64,000 nt of DNA from Kitagawia praeruptora (lineage: Eukaryota; Streptophyta; Magnoliopsida; Apiales; Apiaceae), in NCBI GenBank assembly GCA_037693485.1, contig CM075354.1, positions 95,477,001 to 95,541,000 of the forward strand, written 5' to 3'. Positions within the stretch are counted from its first letter, which is position 1, and the number at the start of each line of letters is the position of its first letter. The notes under the pieces are model-generated. The model was not told the DNA's origin and searched no databases. It worked only from the letters and a program-made list of their open reading frames with translations. Of this stretch, positions 1 through 12,066 are shown piece after piece. The position numbers and the translations under genes are program-made.

Positions 1-232
1 CCCAGTTAATCCGAACCACAAAGGCATCGGTTAATAGCTAGAGAATCAATGATTGGACTTTTCCTCGAACGCTGCATCAAGTAATGGATGATCAATCCAT
101 TGTCACATCTCAATTTTTTTCTATCGATAGAAAGGACAGTCGACGTCTCGAACCATCCAATAATATTCCTCATAAGGATTAGTCGACAGACTCGGACCCT
201 CACCCTTAGTTGGGCCGGTGCGTTACTCCGGT

Positions 233-330
233 CACTTTCATCAATTTATGTGCCGAGCCGGCCCTGTCCCGGTCTCGTACGCACTTTCATCGATTTGTGT
301 GCTGAGCCGGCCCTGTCCCGGTCTCTTACG
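233..330. repeat. Two tandem 49-bp units in E1 LTR
   Basis: Units start at CACTTTCA (233, 282) with a partial third at 331. Each contains the GC-rich core GAGCCGGCCCTGTCCCGGTCT. The same array is in the other LTR at about 27394-27491, so it belongs to the LTR and predates insertion. Confidence 0.85.
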
Positions 331-2444
331 CACTTTCAGTCCAGGATATTAGGTGTCGGAATCTTCGATCACCTTTAACAACAAATAGCTTAGGCATCAC
401 GGTGAAATAACACGTGCACCTTTATTTATTTTGAAACGAATTAATACTCCAATATCGTTCAGAAACAATGAACGATATACACCTCCAATAATTTGGTTCT
501 CCTTCTGAATGAGTGGAGGAAAATATTTATGAAAGATTGTTCTGACCATGAATCCAGAATGAAGGACCCATGTCAGTATATATAGATATATACATAACTC
601 CACCCTTAAATAACAGTAAATATATAGTATGAAGATATTATTAATACGCCTTTATTATCTCCTCTTCGAGTACGAATGAAGCAACTCGATAAATGTCCCA
701 CAATATGGACCATCTCATGAAATAAAATAGAACATCTAGCATAATAATATTATTCAAGTAACAGCTCAACAAAAATATATATATAGAAATTGCAAGAAGA
801 AAACATCTCTAAAAGTAATCACCTCGATAGAATAATTTTGTAAATCAACTTTGATATTTCTCCGGACAAAGTTGTTTTAAGAAAACATTTTTGAAAATAA
901 TATTCTTCTAATTAAATAAATCTAATTAGACGAATAAGGTTCATTTAATCAGTAAATGCTACCCAAGTATCTACTTGATTAATAAACGCTGGATTATTGG
1001 TGATGTTTCCTTTAGGTTCATTATTGCGAAATTCTTTAAAATCTTTGTCCGGGTTTTTGAAGAAAATCCAACTCCTCACTACTTCGTATTCACTATTTAC
1101 TTCTCATGTTACATCATTTAAAGGGAAACGTAAGTTACTCCTAACCATACTTCCCTTATCTCCTCAATATAATAATTCACATATAACTACCATTACGAAC
1201 ATTTTATAACGCAAAATATCTCTACTCTGAATGATAGAGTAAGAGTTAGTATACTTGCCTGGTACTCCTGATGCAGTAACGGCTGGTAGCGGGGTCCGAC
1301 AATCTAAATAAAGTCAAGAAAACATGCTATTAATCCCCTATACAATCCAATAATAGTCCAACACTTAGACACTTAAGTCAATCAAAACAAAGCACTAAGG
1401 GGTCCCTCTAGACTCGTCTAAGTCCATGTTATACTTAACCATTTTTAACCTCGTTCTTTACACCAATATGTTGCCTTGATAATTCTTAACAAGTTTCATG
1501 TTTTAGTCGACTCGAAATTCCTCTTTTAACTCAGCCAAAGCGGATGGTCAAAGTAGCACCTCTAGAGTTGACTTTCCTGAGATTCACTATTCCGTGACTC
1601 GCACTCCAACACTTTTAATAAATCACCGGGAATGTATTTAAATACGAAACCACCTCTAAAATCACCTTTGGTATTTGTAATATTTATCATAAAAGTTTCG
1701 ATTCAAATCTACGGGTCTAGGCAGGGGAATTGTATTTTTGAAGTTCAGTCAACTACGGGTTTTACTATTTGCACCTCTTTCACTAAAATGTTCATAACTC
1801 GATAATCGTTAACCCAAATGACGCACCGTTTTCGCGTACACGATCTAGGGAATGTCTAGAAGGTAACTAACTCAAAACTTGACTCTGGTCAGAAGGCTCA
1901 TTTTTCGGAATTTGCAAAACAGGGCAGTGGCTATGCAGTGAGTCTTATGGTCTTTCTAAGGGGTTTTCCACTTGCGCAATCTCGGCTTACGCCCTTTTTA
2001 TAAAATCGAAAAATAACTCTTTTGATATACGGTCTTCTCTCATATCCTCATTATGACCTCTAGTATTTATCCTGAAAATATTGTGTTCTAATTCCATTTT
2101 TAAGGGTCTCAATTCCAGTCACCAACTCAACACTTACACCTACGAACAACCTTTACAATTTTGGTCGTATCCCCTAAACTGTAAGTCAGAATATTACGAT
2201 TTTCGCGCCAAAACGATCTACGACTCAAGATCTTTAAGAATATGTCCATTGCTCATCAAGGTCAGAAATTTATACTTACTGTCCTACATGGTTTCTAGTG
2301 GTTAAGGAAATTCGCCATTACGACGGCTATAAATCGGACTTCCCAAAAATCATAACAATCCAACCAAGCCACACCGGGCACCTATACTACTCATCATCAT
2401 ATAATATATCTCAAAGAGTCCAAGAACACTGATTTAACATCACA

Positions 2445-2449
2445 ATCAT
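2445..2449. other. Target-site duplication ATCAT, left copy (E2)
   Basis: ATCAT directly precedes the E2 LTR here and directly follows it at 23185-23189. The uninterrupted E1 LTR copy near 29606 carries ATCAT only once in the same context. Confidence 0.95.
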
Positions 2450-2963
2450 TGTTAGGTCGAATACACAATAGTTAATCAAATACTGTATGAGTAACTTAAC
2501 AAGAACACACTGTTTAATACTTAAAAACTGTTTGGAATTAACAATTCCTCTCTCAGTGATGTAAAATATCACAGAGAGCTGCTTAGGTTACAATCAATGA
2601 ATTTCTCAATCGATTACCCTTCTAGGGTTAACCTAACTGTATTTATAGAACATACAGCTTCGTACAATCAGTAATTGATTCTCCTATAATTAAGCTATAC
2701 AATTGATATCAATCACGATTGCTCCAGTCTTCCAAGTCAACTCAATCTCTTTGACAGCTTTCCAATCTTCAAAGATATTGCTTCCATATTTATCTTGAAT
2801 CAATCTTCAAACACTGTTGACTCTTCAGACAATACCGCTACAGAGTTTAACAACCTCTGTTGCGCTTCCAGTCAGTGTTTAACTTAAACTCTGACTGCTT
2901 CCAGCTAAACTCTGTTTTGTCACTTTAGCTTCCAAACACTGTTCCCATCAATCATTTCTAACA
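2450..2963 (-). repeat. E2 3' LTR
   Basis: Starts TGTTAGG and ends TAACA. It holds a cluster of CAGAGTTT/AAACTCTG-type octamers at 2841-2941 in both orientations, including arms CAGTGTTTAA (2873) and TTAAACTCTG (2884) facing each other. A minus-strand TATAAATA lies near 2640-2647. Confidence 0.95.
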
Positions 2964-2981
2964 ATCTCCCCCAACTTGTCC
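2964..2981 (-). other. E2 polypurine tract
   Basis: On the minus strand this reads as a purine-rich run with GGGGGAGAT directly before the 3' LTR TGTTAG. It is the expected plus-strand primer site for copia replication. Confidence 0.85.
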
Positions 2982-3098
2982 ATTAGCAAGAATGTACAAG
3001 TTTACAATAAATGATGATGTCAAAACAATTACAAAGTTTACAGTGTTTAATATACAAACAGAGTTTAAACTTTTACTTAACAAACTTACAACTTTTGT

Positions 3099-6000
3099 CT
3101 ACCTAACTTCCTCAAGATCTGTAGCTGTTCTGAGATAATCAATCAACAATCTTCTCTCAGCATGTTCAAGTTCAATCTCCATAGCTTCCTTGATCTCTCT
3201 TAAATCTGGATCATTTTCATCAGTTTGAAAAATAGCAGCTCTGAGATCATAGATCTTGTTTCTTCTCATTTCATTTCCCAACCTGATGTACTTCACTTCT
3301 TCAGACTTTACATTGAAATCCAGAACAGTAATTCCAAGATCAGTCTTCAGCTTCGAAGTCCCTTTCTCCATCTCTATCAGATTGCCATTCCAATCTCTGT
3401 ACTTAGGAATATATCTTTCAGCAGACTTTGATCCTGTAACAACTTTAGCTTTCTGCATATACCCCCTTATAGAATTAGCAATAAGCTGTGTTTGACGATT
3501 TCTGACTCTGAAGATATGCAAGACATACTGAAGTTCCTCAAATAATTTTAGCTTGATTGCTTCTTCATTCACTCTAAACACTGACCCATCTACCATAAAG
3601 TATAACAGAAAGTGAATGTCTAAGCTCCTTTGACGAACTAGCTGAACTGACTCCAACTTGTCTAGATTTTCTTGAGTAATACCAGAACCAAGAGATACAA
3701 GTGCAGAGGGATCTCTTGGACTGTTACTAAATCTCAAATCTCTTTTTGAACCTAATCCAGAAGTATTTCTGCCTGGTGGCTTTCCTGAACATGCAACATT
3801 ATGTTGATATCCACCAGTCACTCCTGCTTCTTCTTGCACTGGAATCTTTGGCCTTGAAAAACCAGGTAAGGGTTTACTTTGTGTCTGTACAACTTGTGTG
3901 GCAACAGAGGTTGTAACAATCATTTTGCCCTTGTTCTCCTCATTCATTACCCCTTTTAACTTCAATTTAGCATCAAGAGAAGACTTTCTGATCAACTTTT
4001 CTTTATCTTCTTCTTCTGCTTCTTCTTGAATGCCAGTTAACTTCTCTTTGATTTCAATGCCTTTAAGAACAGGCTTTGCAGTTTTAACCACTTTCTCTCT
4101 CTTCTTCAACTTATCAGACTTTAAAGTCTTCAAACGCTTTTCTTGTAGACTTTTCTCTTCAGCTTTAGCATCTTCTAAAGTAACTCCTTCTGCATTCTCT
4201 TCCATAAAAAGCTTAACAGCTAACTCCTCATCAGTCTTTGGATTTGATATTAATTCCAAACTCTTGGTTTTTGAAGTACCTTGAGTTTCAGTGTTTATTC
4301 CAACAGACTGTGACTTAAGAGATTTGCTAGATATCAGAGTTTGCCTTTCAGAGTTTAACACCTTACTCTTATCACTTGCCCCTCCATCTCCAGCATCATC
4401 CTTTTGAGACAGAGTTTGAGAAACTTTGCATTTAGACTTAGCAACTCTCTCCCCCTTTTTGACATCATCAGGAATGAGTATAGATGTAATAAGCTCCAAA
4501 GAGTTAGCAATAGAATCAACCTTAGCCAACAAAGTAGCTTGATTTTCTTCAACCTTTCCTAGCCTGGCAAAGAGAGTATCTTGAACTTTAGAAAGCTGTG
4601 CAGCTTTGATTTTTGACTCTCTTTCCATCTTCATTTCTCTTGACTGTATCTCTGTCTTCAAAGAAACAATTTCTTGCTTTGTATCAGCAAAATTTCCATC
4701 CAGAGTTTTGACTTGTACCACAGTTGCTTTTAAGCATGATAAAATCTCTGGATTTGAAATTTGACTAGCAGTCTGTTTAACAAAATCAGCTGCTCTCCCT
4801 TTTGGAAAAATACAATCTTGTTTATACCAATTAGCAGCAGATTTAGCAAGATACTCTTCTTCAATTGCATGAGATGGACAAGGCTGATCAAAAGATGTAT
4901 GTTTATTTTCAGTCTGTGCTGGTGCACTCAGAAAAGAATCAGAGTTTGCACTGCTGTCAGATTCATCTTCAGCACTTGCATCTTTAGCTTGAGCATCTTT
5001 GAAAGAATCACTGTGCTGAGCTGTGTCAGCCACAGTTTCTGCAACAACTTCTGCAACCTTTTCAATATTATCCTCATGTTGCACAGGCTCTGCAACAGAG
5101 TTTGTATTTGTTGCTTCATCTTGCATAGGTTCAACAGAGTTTGCATCTTTAGATGCTTGATCAACCTCATCACCCTTGTCAGGAATTTGATAACCCTCAG
5201 AGATTAACTTTGTATGTGATGCTACAGGCTGAACAGCTGTACCAGTTGCTTCAAAATGAACAACAGGTGAGATAGGATCAGAGAATGGTTCAAATGAGTC
5301 AAGAATATCATCCATTGGTGAAAAACCATCTCTGTTATTTTCTTCTGCAGGCATTTTATCCTCTGCAGGTGCTTCAACATTTTCAGTCACAATATCCTCT
5401 GCAGGCATTTCAACCTCTGCAGGTATAGCAACATTCTCTGCAACCTCAACAGTAGGTGTTTGCAGTGAAACCACCTCTGGAGCTTCAACAACATTCTCAT
5501 CTTCAGAATCTGAAAGAATTAATTTTCTCTTCTTGACTTGAGGCACTACAATCTCCTCTTCTTCTTCACTAGAGCTCTCTTTAGGTGGTGAAAGTGAAGG
5601 TCTGTTTGCCTTTTGTTTCATTCTTCTAGTATAAACAGCTCCAGGTGTTGTCTGTTTAGCCTTTGAGTGTTTAGTGTTTTGGGCGGTGTGTATTTTTCTT
5701 TTTGGTTTGAATTTGGGTTGTTCAGTAGATGCTGGCTCAGAGTTTAAAGTTTCAGAGTTTAGTGGTGGAGAGTTTATTGTTGTAAAGTTTAAGGTTTCAG
5801 AGTTTATGTGTTCTGGTTGTGGTTGATGAGATGTAGTAGGTACAGTGGTTGTGGGTGTTGTGGGTGTTGGTTCAGGCATGTGATGTGGTTCAGGCATGTG
5901 ATGTGGTGATTGAGAATCTTGACGTTGGTTTACATAGTTCTGTAAGGCTAGTGGCATAAACATATCAGGTATGTGCTGTTTAGTGACATCTTTGTTTGTC

Positions 6001-6713
6001 AAATCAGAAAACATTCTTTTAGCAACTTGAAAAGGCTGAATCACATCAGCTTCATCAATTGGAATGTTAGGCATACAAGCAGTAAATAGCATTTGATAAA
6101 AACGAGCAAAGTAAACAGAAGTAGGCTCAGACAAACGCTCTCCCAGATTCATTAGCACTAATCTACCAAAATCGAAATTACCTCCATATAGTAGAGCATG
6201 ACCAATTTGGAGAGTGTCAAGAGGAAGTGCATCCCAGTTTGTTGTCTTCTTGCCAAAAGCTCTTGTAATACAGTCGAAAAAGAAACTCCATTCCTTTCTC
6301 AAAAGTTGCCTTCTCAAAGATCCAATCTTATTCAAATCTCCTGCACAGCCAATTTGCTGCAACATTGTCCTCAAACGATCATGACCAACAACACTGTAAG
6401 AAGTGTGTGTCTCAAAATCCAGAGCATCCCTAACCGTAGTTGGAGTAATGATATACTCTGATTCAGCATATGTGAAGGTGATTGTTGGAGTGCCAGATTC
6501 TTCTCCATCATCATACACAGAGTTTGTCCAAAAGGTAGCGATTTGTGAAGCAGAGAGTATTGGTGGTGCAGTTAGAGCCTTCCCTATTTCAGAGTCTTTC
6601 AAGAAATTTTGAAACAGATGAAACGCCTCTGGAGCATTTGCATTCTCCAGTGGTGCTGCATAGTTGCTAGGAAGAAACACTAATCCTGCTGCATCAAACG
6701 CTTTGGTTGCCAT
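3099..6713 (-). CDS. E2 ORF3: Sirevirus third ORF (env position), 1204 aa, function unknown
   Basis: A single open frame with its own ATG at 6713, about 2 kb downstream of pol and separate from it. Residues ~1-250 form a folded-looking domain (FLKDSEIGKAL, LSASQIATFW, LRKEWSFFFDCITRAFGKK) that is clearly conserved in E6 (35362-36178). It resembles the N-terminal domain of 3' ORFs in other dicot Sireviruses. Residues ~250-640 are low-complexity, Ser/Pro/Thr- then Glu-rich, with a basic patch KKRK near 395 suggesting nuclear targeting. Residues ~660-745 have heptad-like spacing typical of a coiled coil. The last ~180 residues are again ordered and charged. I see no signal peptide or clear membrane segment, so a classical envelope role is not supported. 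Octamers CAGAGTTT recur in the low-complexity coding parts. Confidence 0.85.
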   Translation of the reverse strand: MATKAFDAAGLVFLPSNYAAPLENANAPEAFHLFQNFLKDSEIGKALTAPPILSASQIATFWTNSVYDDGEESGTPTITFTYAESEYIITPTTVRDALDFETHTSYSVVGHDRLRTMLQQIGCAGDLNKIGSLRRQLLRKEWSFFFDCITRAFGKKTTNWDALPLDTLQIGHALLYGGNFDFGRLVLMNLGERLSEPTSVYFARFYQMLFTACMPNIPIDEADVIQPFQVAKRMFSDLTNKDVTKQHIPDMFMPLALQNYVNQRQDSQSPHHMPEPHHMPEPTPTTPTTTVPTTSHQPQPEHINSETLNFTTINSPPLNSETLNSEPASTEQPKFKPKRKIHTAQNTKHSKAKQTTPGAVYTRRMKQKANRPSLSPPKESSSEEEEEIVVPQVKKRKLILSDSEDENVVEAPEVVSLQTPTVEVAENVAIPAEVEMPAEDIVTENVEAPAEDKMPAEENNRDGFSPMDDILDSFEPFSDPISPVVHFEATGTAVQPVASHTKLISEGYQIPDKGDEVDQASKDANSVEPMQDEATNTNSVAEPVQHEDNIEKVAEVVAETVADTAQHSDSFKDAQAKDASAEDESDSSANSDSFLSAPAQTENKHTSFDQPCPSHAIEEEYLAKSAANWYKQDCIFPKGRAADFVKQTASQISNPEILSCLKATVVQVKTLDGNFADTKQEIVSLKTEIQSREMKMERESKIKAAQLSKVQDTLFARLGKVEENQATLLAKVDSIANSLELITSILIPDDVKKGERVAKSKCKVSQTLSQKDDAGDGGASDKSKVLNSERQTLISSKSLKSQSVGINTETQGTSKTKSLELISNPKTDEELAVKLFMEENAEGVTLEDAKAEEKSLQEKRLKTLKSDKLKKREKVVKTAKPVLKGIEIKEKLTGIQEEAEEEDKEKLIRKSSLDAKLKLKGVMNEENKGKMIVTTSVATQVVQTQSKPLPGFSRPKIPVQEEAGVTGGYQHNVACSGKPPGRNTSGLGSKRDLRFSNSPRDPSALVSLGSGITQENLDKLESVQLVRQRSLDIHFLLYFMVDGSVFRVNEEAIKLKLFEELQYVLHIFRVRNRQTQLIANSIRGYMQKAKVVTGSKSAERYIPKYRDWNGNLIEMEKGTSKLKTDLGITVLDFNVKSEEVKYIRLGNEMRRNKIYDLRAAIFQTDENDPDLREIKEAMEIELEHAERRLLIDYLRTATDLEEVR

Positions 6714-8711
6714 TAGAAGATATGATATGAAGATATTTAGAGAAAAGATGTGTATGCACTGTAAGTGTTTATCAAAATGTGAGTGAGAATGAATGAGAAT
6801 TTTGAAAGTGAATGAGTATGCAAGTAACTGTGAGTGGGTGAATATGAATAGATGTGAAGTGAGAGAACAAAAACGATTAGAGTAAAACTAAAACTCAATC
6901 GTTTATTCAATAAAAGCGCGTAACTGATTGTAGAGTAATGTGTGAGTGGGACACTATCATGGGACACGTGTCAAACAACCAATGGATCACTTAATAATTA
7001 CCGCTGTCATTCCTATCATCACGACACTTTGACATATTTACACTAATTAACAGTTGTCAACTACCCCAATTACTCCAAAATAGTCAAATCATCTCAATGA
7101 AACATTACCTTAGAGTATTTAACACAACTCAACAGTGTTTATCAATTATCCAACTTTATCACTAACAACCCTTTCAAAAATTGCACAGTTGTGGATATGA
7201 GTGTGTGTGAAGCAGAGTTTACTAATATCAATTTTTAGAGCATCTAATATTTCATAAAATCCATAACAAAAATCAATAAACACTGAATGCACAAACTCTC
7301 ATATTAAACACTGATTATTTGATGAATGCTAAACTCTGTAGTTACTGTAATACAGAAATCTGAAAACTTCCATTCCCTTTGATGTTCCATGATTATCCAA
7401 GTAAGCACACAGTCTTTGAAGACAAAAAGATCAAGAGATAGAAATCAGAGCATCATTCAGTGAATAACAGTCATGAATTTGATAAACTCACAAACTCTCA
7501 AAGCACACAAGTGTTTAGGTGAAGTGTTTACACTCACATTCAATCAGAAATAACAGAATCTACCATATGCTTGAATGTCCACCAATTCTACACTACTTTG
7601 AGTACATGTATGCACAAATCAAAAGGACTTTATTCAGGTTTGTAATGAGATAAGATCAAACAGATGAAAAAGATGTTTTATTCATGAGTGAATTTCAAGC
7701 TGAACATTTTAATAGAGCAAAGTGTTCAGTCACACTGTTAGTACATATTTGTACAGGATCAGTATATATGCCTTTTTTTCTTTTTTTTTTATTTAGCATA
7801 TATACTGAGTAAATTTTTCTTTTCTTTAGAAACACTCACCTGCTTGATTGTTTTCAAAAAAAAATAACTGCTCTGAATACTTCAGAGTTTAAGAAAAATG
7901 AGCAGTTAATTAGGCTCAAAGGAGTTTACTAAGGGTGGTATTTATGAACAGTGTTTGTACAGTGTTCAAAAGAATTTTGAACAGTGTTTGAAGGAATGGT
8001 AAATCCTATTGCCTTTATCATTTTCATGCACACACATATCATGTAGTCTCAAGATGGTCTAATACAAGTTCTAGAGAAACATGCTTCCTGATGAATATCA
8101 CACAACAATAAATACTGATTGATATAGAATGTATCAATCACTGATTTGGCTCAAACTCTCACAGGGTGTAGACATGAATCTGAACTCACCAAACTAATCA
8201 ATGACACATCTCAAGTTTTATGGTTTTCACAAGTACAAACAAGGAATCATCAGGAACCATACCTTTTGAAACAGAATGTCACTAATCAGAGTTTAGAGTT
8301 CATCAATAACAGAAATTTTCTTATGAGAGGCAATGCACACAATATTCATAAACTCAGAGTTTAGGACTGAATAAACTAAGAGATGCTATAAATATGAAAC
8401 AGTATCATGCTGTGTTGATTTACTGCACAAAGTCTGATTAGATTACAGTGAATCAGAAAGAATCATGATTTAATTACTGAGAATCATGCTTCATACATTT
8501 TTCTTCATTGGTGTTTTCATTCAGACAAAAATCAATTCTGAATTCACTGAGTGTATCCAACATATTAACAGTGTTTAACAGACAGACATGCTGACAGAGT
8601 TTAACAAGTTTTAATCATTAGCATGCAGAACAGAGTTTAATACTAAGGTTCACATAGCACTTAACAATTTGTATAACATGAGCAATGAGTTTTTGAGTCT
8701 AACCAACATCT
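6714..8711 (-). other. E2 non-coding stretch between pol and ORF3
   Basis: About 2 kb with no credible gene. It carries many CAGAGTTT/CAGTGTTT-type octamers (7213, 7278, 7306, 7331, 7883, 8287, 8355, 8569, 8595, 8631) and a T-rich run near 7780-7805. The corresponding region of E6 (36179-38192) is recognisably similar, so it is a family feature and not random filler. Confidence 0.8.
6870..6985 (-). promoter_or_regulatory. Candidate internal promoter upstream of ORF3
   Basis: On the minus strand, about 250 bp before the ORF3 ATG, there is a CCAAT-like ATTGGTTG, then the palindrome GACACGTGTC (6963-6972, a G-box/ABRE core), two GTGTCCCA boxes and an AT-rich stretch with TTTATTGAATAAA. E6 keeps the GTGTCCCAC boxes and ACGTG core at 36410-36450. 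Promoter function is inferred from motif content and conservation only. Confidence 0.4.
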
Positions 8712-11700
8712 CTAGTCAAAACTAGAGACCATTCCTAGTTCATTGACCAGTCTTGTAAATGTAGCTTCACTCAATGGCTTGGTGAAGATATCTGCAAGTT
8801 GTTGTTCTGTAGACACAAAGTGAAGCTCAATGTTTCCTTCCTCTACATGCTCTCTGATGAAGTGATACCTTATGCTGATGTGCTTTGTCATTGAATGTTG
8901 TACTGGATTACCTGTCATTGCAATAGCACTTTGATTATCACAGTAAATAGGTATCTTGGTATACCTTAATCCATAATCCAGTAGTTGATTCTTCATCCAT
9001 AAAATCTGTGCACAGCAGCTACCAGCAGCAATATACTCTGCTTCAGCTGTAGATGTAGATATTGACTTCTGTTTCTTGTTGTACCAGGAAACAAGTCTGT
9101 CACCCAGAAATTGACAACTTCCACTGGTGCTTTTTCTGTCTATCTTACAGCCTGCAAAGTCTGCATCTGAATAACCAAGTAGTTTAAACTCTGATTCTCT
9201 TGGATACCACAGCCCCAAAGTCATAGTGCCCTTGAGATACTTAAAAATCCTCTTTACTGCTGTTAAATGTGGTTCTCTTGGATCTGCCTGGAACCTTGCA
9301 CACAAACAAGTGGCATACATGATGTCAGGTCTACTAGCTGTTAAATAGAGTAGAGAACCAATCATTCCTCTGTAACATGACATATCTACTGATGACCCTG
9401 CATCTTTGTCCAATTTTGTTGCAGTTGCCATGGGAGTTGTTGCAGATGAACAGTCAAGCATACCAAATTTCTTGAGAAGGTTTCTGGTATATTTTGCTTG
9501 ATTTATAAAAATTCCATCATCTGTTTGCTTCACCTGTAGCCCTAGAAAATAACTAAGCTCTCCCATCATACTCATTTGATATCTTGACTGCATGAGTTTG
9601 GCAAACTTCTTACAGAGTTTATCATTAGTAGATCCAAAAATGATGTCATCCACATATATCTGAACTAAAAGCAAATCACTACCAGATTGAAAGTAAAACA
9701 GAGTTTTGTCAATAGTACCTCTGTGAAACCCACTTTCTAGTAAAAATTTGGCAAGGGTTTCATACCATGCCCTTGGTGCCTGCTTAAGTCCATAGAGTGC
9801 TTTGTCTAACCTGTAGACATAGTCTGGATATTTTGGATCTACAAAGCCTGGTGGTTGTTCCACAAATACTTCTTCTTCAAGTTTTCCATTCAAAAATGCA
9901 CTTTTCACATCCATCTGAAACACTTTGAATTTCATGTGAGAGGCATATGCAAGAAAGATTCTGATTGCCTCCAATCTAGCAACTGGAGCAAATGTTTCAT
10001 CATAGTCTATTCCTTCCTGTTGTGAATAGCCTTTTGCAACCAGTCTTGCTTTGTTTCTTGTGATAACACCCTCACTGTCAGTTTTATTTCTGAAAACCCA
10101 TTTAGTACCAACAATGGATCTGTTCTTGGGCCTTGGTACAAGTGTCCACACTTCATTTCTTTCAAATTCATTTAGCTCTTCTTGCATTGCTGTTATCCAG
10201 TCAGCATCTTTAAGAGCTTCTTCCACTTTCTTTGGCTCAGATTGTGACAAGAATGCATGAAACAGACATTCATTTGTTGTTGCACTTCTTGTCCTTACTT
10301 TTGCATCTGGATCACCAATAATTAAATCAGGTGTGTGAGATTTAGTCCATTTTCTTGCAGAAGGCAGATTGCTTCTGTCATCATGTGATCCTCCCCCTTG
10401 ATCCATGCTCTCCTGATTTTCTTGGTGCCTCTCTTCATTTTCAGATGCTCCCCCTGAATGTGACTTCTCAGAATTATCAACAGAGTTTGAATCAACAGAG
10501 TTTGAATCAACAGAGTTTGATTCAGAATTATCAACTGAGTCACTTTCAGAGTTTGAATTATCACAATGATGTGATTCTTCATGCTCCCCCTCAACTGGTT
10601 CTTCCCTTGTTTCTGATTGAAGAGTTTCTTCAGTATTTACCAGTAGAGGTTCAGAGTTTAGATCAACAGAGTTTGTCAGATCAGTCTGATCAGAGTTTAC
10701 TTTTTCAGAGAATAAATCTTCATTTTCAAAGTGGAGTAGATCATGTTCATTGACATCTTCAAGTCCAGTTATTTTCTTGTCATCAAATGACACATGAATT
10801 GATTCCATGATCACTCTGGTTCTCAGATTATAAACTCTGAATGCCTTTGTTGACAGTGGATAGCCAACAAAAATTCCTTCATCTGCCTTTAGGTCAAATT
10901 TGGTCAACTGTTCAGGATGAGTCTTCAACACAAAGCATTTGCATCCAAAAATATGAAAATATTTTAGATTTGGCTTCTTCTTTTTCACCATTTCATATGG
11001 TGTTTTACCATGCTTATTGATCAGTGTTGTATTTTGAGTAAAACAAGCAGTTTGAACTGCTTCTGCCCAGAAGTATGTTGGCAATTTTGCTTCATCCAGC
11101 ATGGTTCTGGCAGCTTCTATCAAGGTTCTATTCTTCCTCTCCACTACACCATTTTGTTGTGGAGTGCCAGGTGCAGAAAACTCTTGTTTGATTCCTTTAC
11201 TCTTGCAAAATTCTTCCATTGATGAATTCCTGAATTCAGTTCCATTGTCACTTCTGATTATCTTCACTTGATTTTCTGACCCTTTGTCCAGTTGGATTAT
11301 ATGTTCTGTCAGTGTTAATGTAGTTTCATCCTTCTTTGCAAGAAAATATACCCATGTGTATCTGGTATATTCATCAACAATGACTAGAGCATATTTCTTC
11401 TTTCCAAGAGACATAACCTTCACTGGTCCAAAAAGATCAACATGTAGGAGATGATAAGGATCAACAATTGAAGACTCAGATTTGCTTTTGAAGGAGGCTT
11501 TTCTCTGTTTGGCCTTTTGACAAGAATCACACAGGCCTTCTACATTCAACAAAGACCTTGGTAGGCCTCTTACAAGATCATTCTTGATTAGCTCATTGAT
11601 GTTGTTCAGGTTCAAATGAGAGAGTTTCTTGTGCCATTTCCAACTCTCTTCACTGGACATTCTTGTTGACAGACACACTGCTTTGCCATCAGTGTTTGTT

Positions 11701-12056
11701 GACAATTTAATTTCATAGATGTTATTGTGTCTGTTTCCAACTAGAGCAACTTTCCCTGTAGATTTACTGATCACTTGACAATATTCAGGCTGAAAATCCA
11801 CATGATATCCTCTGTCACAGATTTGACTCACAGATAGCAAATCATGCTTGAGTCCTGGAACCAGAGCTACATTTGTGATGATGACATTTCCAAGATTAAT
11901 GTTGCCATATCCCAGAGTATGTCCTATGTTGCCATCTCCATAGGAAACTTTTGGGCCAGCCTTCTCCTCATACTCTGATAGCAGGGCTTTATTTCCAGTC
12001 ATGTGTCCTGAACATCCACTGTCCACGACTAGGGTACTCACCCTGGTGCCCTGCAA
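8712..12056 (-). CDS. pol: E2 pol polyprotein (protease, integrase, reverse transcriptase, RNase H), copia order
   Basis: Open for 1114 codons. Protease DSGCSGH is near residue 14. The integrase zinc region (HKKLSH...CDSCQ) is at ~140-180. The integrase core has D in DLFGP (~208), D in SDNGTEF (~270) and E in NGVVERKNR (~306). Reverse transcriptase has [10 protein letters not shown] and the catalytic YVDD (~801). RNase H has [12 protein letters not shown] (~1003) and CDNQSAIAM (~1035). The protease-IN-RT-RH order is diagnostic for Ty1/copia. There is no ATG: the frame opens just after a TGA (12057-12059) and is shifted by one base relative to gag, which ends at 12067. The stretch before it looks like a 3' splice site. 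No internal stops are present. Confidence 0.93.
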   Translation of the reverse strand: MQGTRVSTLVVDSGCSGHMTGNKALLSEYEEKAGPKVSYGDGNIGHTLGYGNINLGNVIITNVALVPGLKHDLLSVSQICDRGYHVDFQPEYCQVISKSTGKVALVGNRHNNIYEIKLSTNTDGKAVCLSTRMSSEESWKWHKKLSHLNLNNINELIKNDLVRGLPRSLLNVEGLCDSCQKAKQRKASFKSKSESSIVDPYHLLHVDLFGPVKVMSLGKKKYALVIVDEYTRYTWVYFLAKKDETTLTLTEHIIQLDKGSENQVKIIRSDNGTEFRNSSMEEFCKSKGIKQEFSAPGTPQQNGVVERKNRTLIEAARTMLDEAKLPTYFWAEAVQTACFTQNTTLINKHGKTPYEMVKKKKPNLKYFHIFGCKCFVLKTHPEQLTKFDLKADEGIFVGYPLSTKAFRVYNLRTRVIMESIHVSFDDKKITGLEDVNEHDLLHFENEDLFSEKVNSDQTDLTNSVDLNSEPLLVNTEETLQSETREEPVEGEHEESHHCDNSNSESDSVDNSESNSVDSNSVDSNSVDNSEKSHSGGASENEERHQENQESMDQGGGSHDDRSNLPSARKWTKSHTPDLIIGDPDAKVRTRSATTNECLFHAFLSQSEPKKVEEALKDADWITAMQEELNEFERNEVWTLVPRPKNRSIVGTKWVFRNKTDSEGVITRNKARLVAKGYSQQEGIDYDETFAPVARLEAIRIFLAYASHMKFKVFQMDVKSAFLNGKLEEEVFVEQPPGFVDPKYPDYVYRLDKALYGLKQAPRAWYETLAKFLLESGFHRGTIDKTLFYFQSGSDLLLVQIYVDDIIFGSTNDKLCKKFAKLMQSRYQMSMMGELSYFLGLQVKQTDDGIFINQAKYTRNLLKKFGMLDCSSATTPMATATKLDKDAGSSVDMSCYRGMIGSLLYLTASRPDIMYATCLCARFQADPREPHLTAVKRIFKYLKGTMTLGLWYPRESEFKLLGYSDADFAGCKIDRKSTSGSCQFLGDRLVSWYNKKQKSISTSTAEAEYIAAGSCCAQILWMKNQLLDYGLRYTKIPIYCDNQSAIAMTGNPVQHSMTKHISIRYHFIREHVEEGNIELHFVSTEQQLADIFTKPLSEATFTRLVNELGMVSSFD

Positions 12057-12066
12057 TCACAAACAA

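Larger units (their letters stand above)
1..2449 (-). repeat. E1 3' LTR, distal part
   Basis: This stretch aligns nearly base for base with 27162-29610 in the 5' LTR (position 1 matches 27162), with about 22 differences. It ends at the ATCAT target site where E2 inserted, and the LTR resumes at 23185. Short ORFs here occur identically in both LTR copies and are not genes. Confidence 0.95.

Noticed and set aside
88..378. 96-codon ORF, repeated at 27249-27539
   Set aside because: It lies in both E1 LTRs, spans the GC-rich tandem repeat and has no known domain; an LTR reading frame by chance.
4761..5207. 148-codon plus-strand ORF
   Set aside because: Antisense shadow of ORF3 low-complexity coding sequence; composition (Phe, Cys, Ile, Ser) is what the reverse of acidic Glu/Asp/Ala codons gives.
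10481..10518. Three CAGAGTTT copies 15 bp apart as a simple microsatellite
   Set aside because: The octamer is also dispersed over the entire element, in non-coding parts and both orientations, so local slippage does not explain it.
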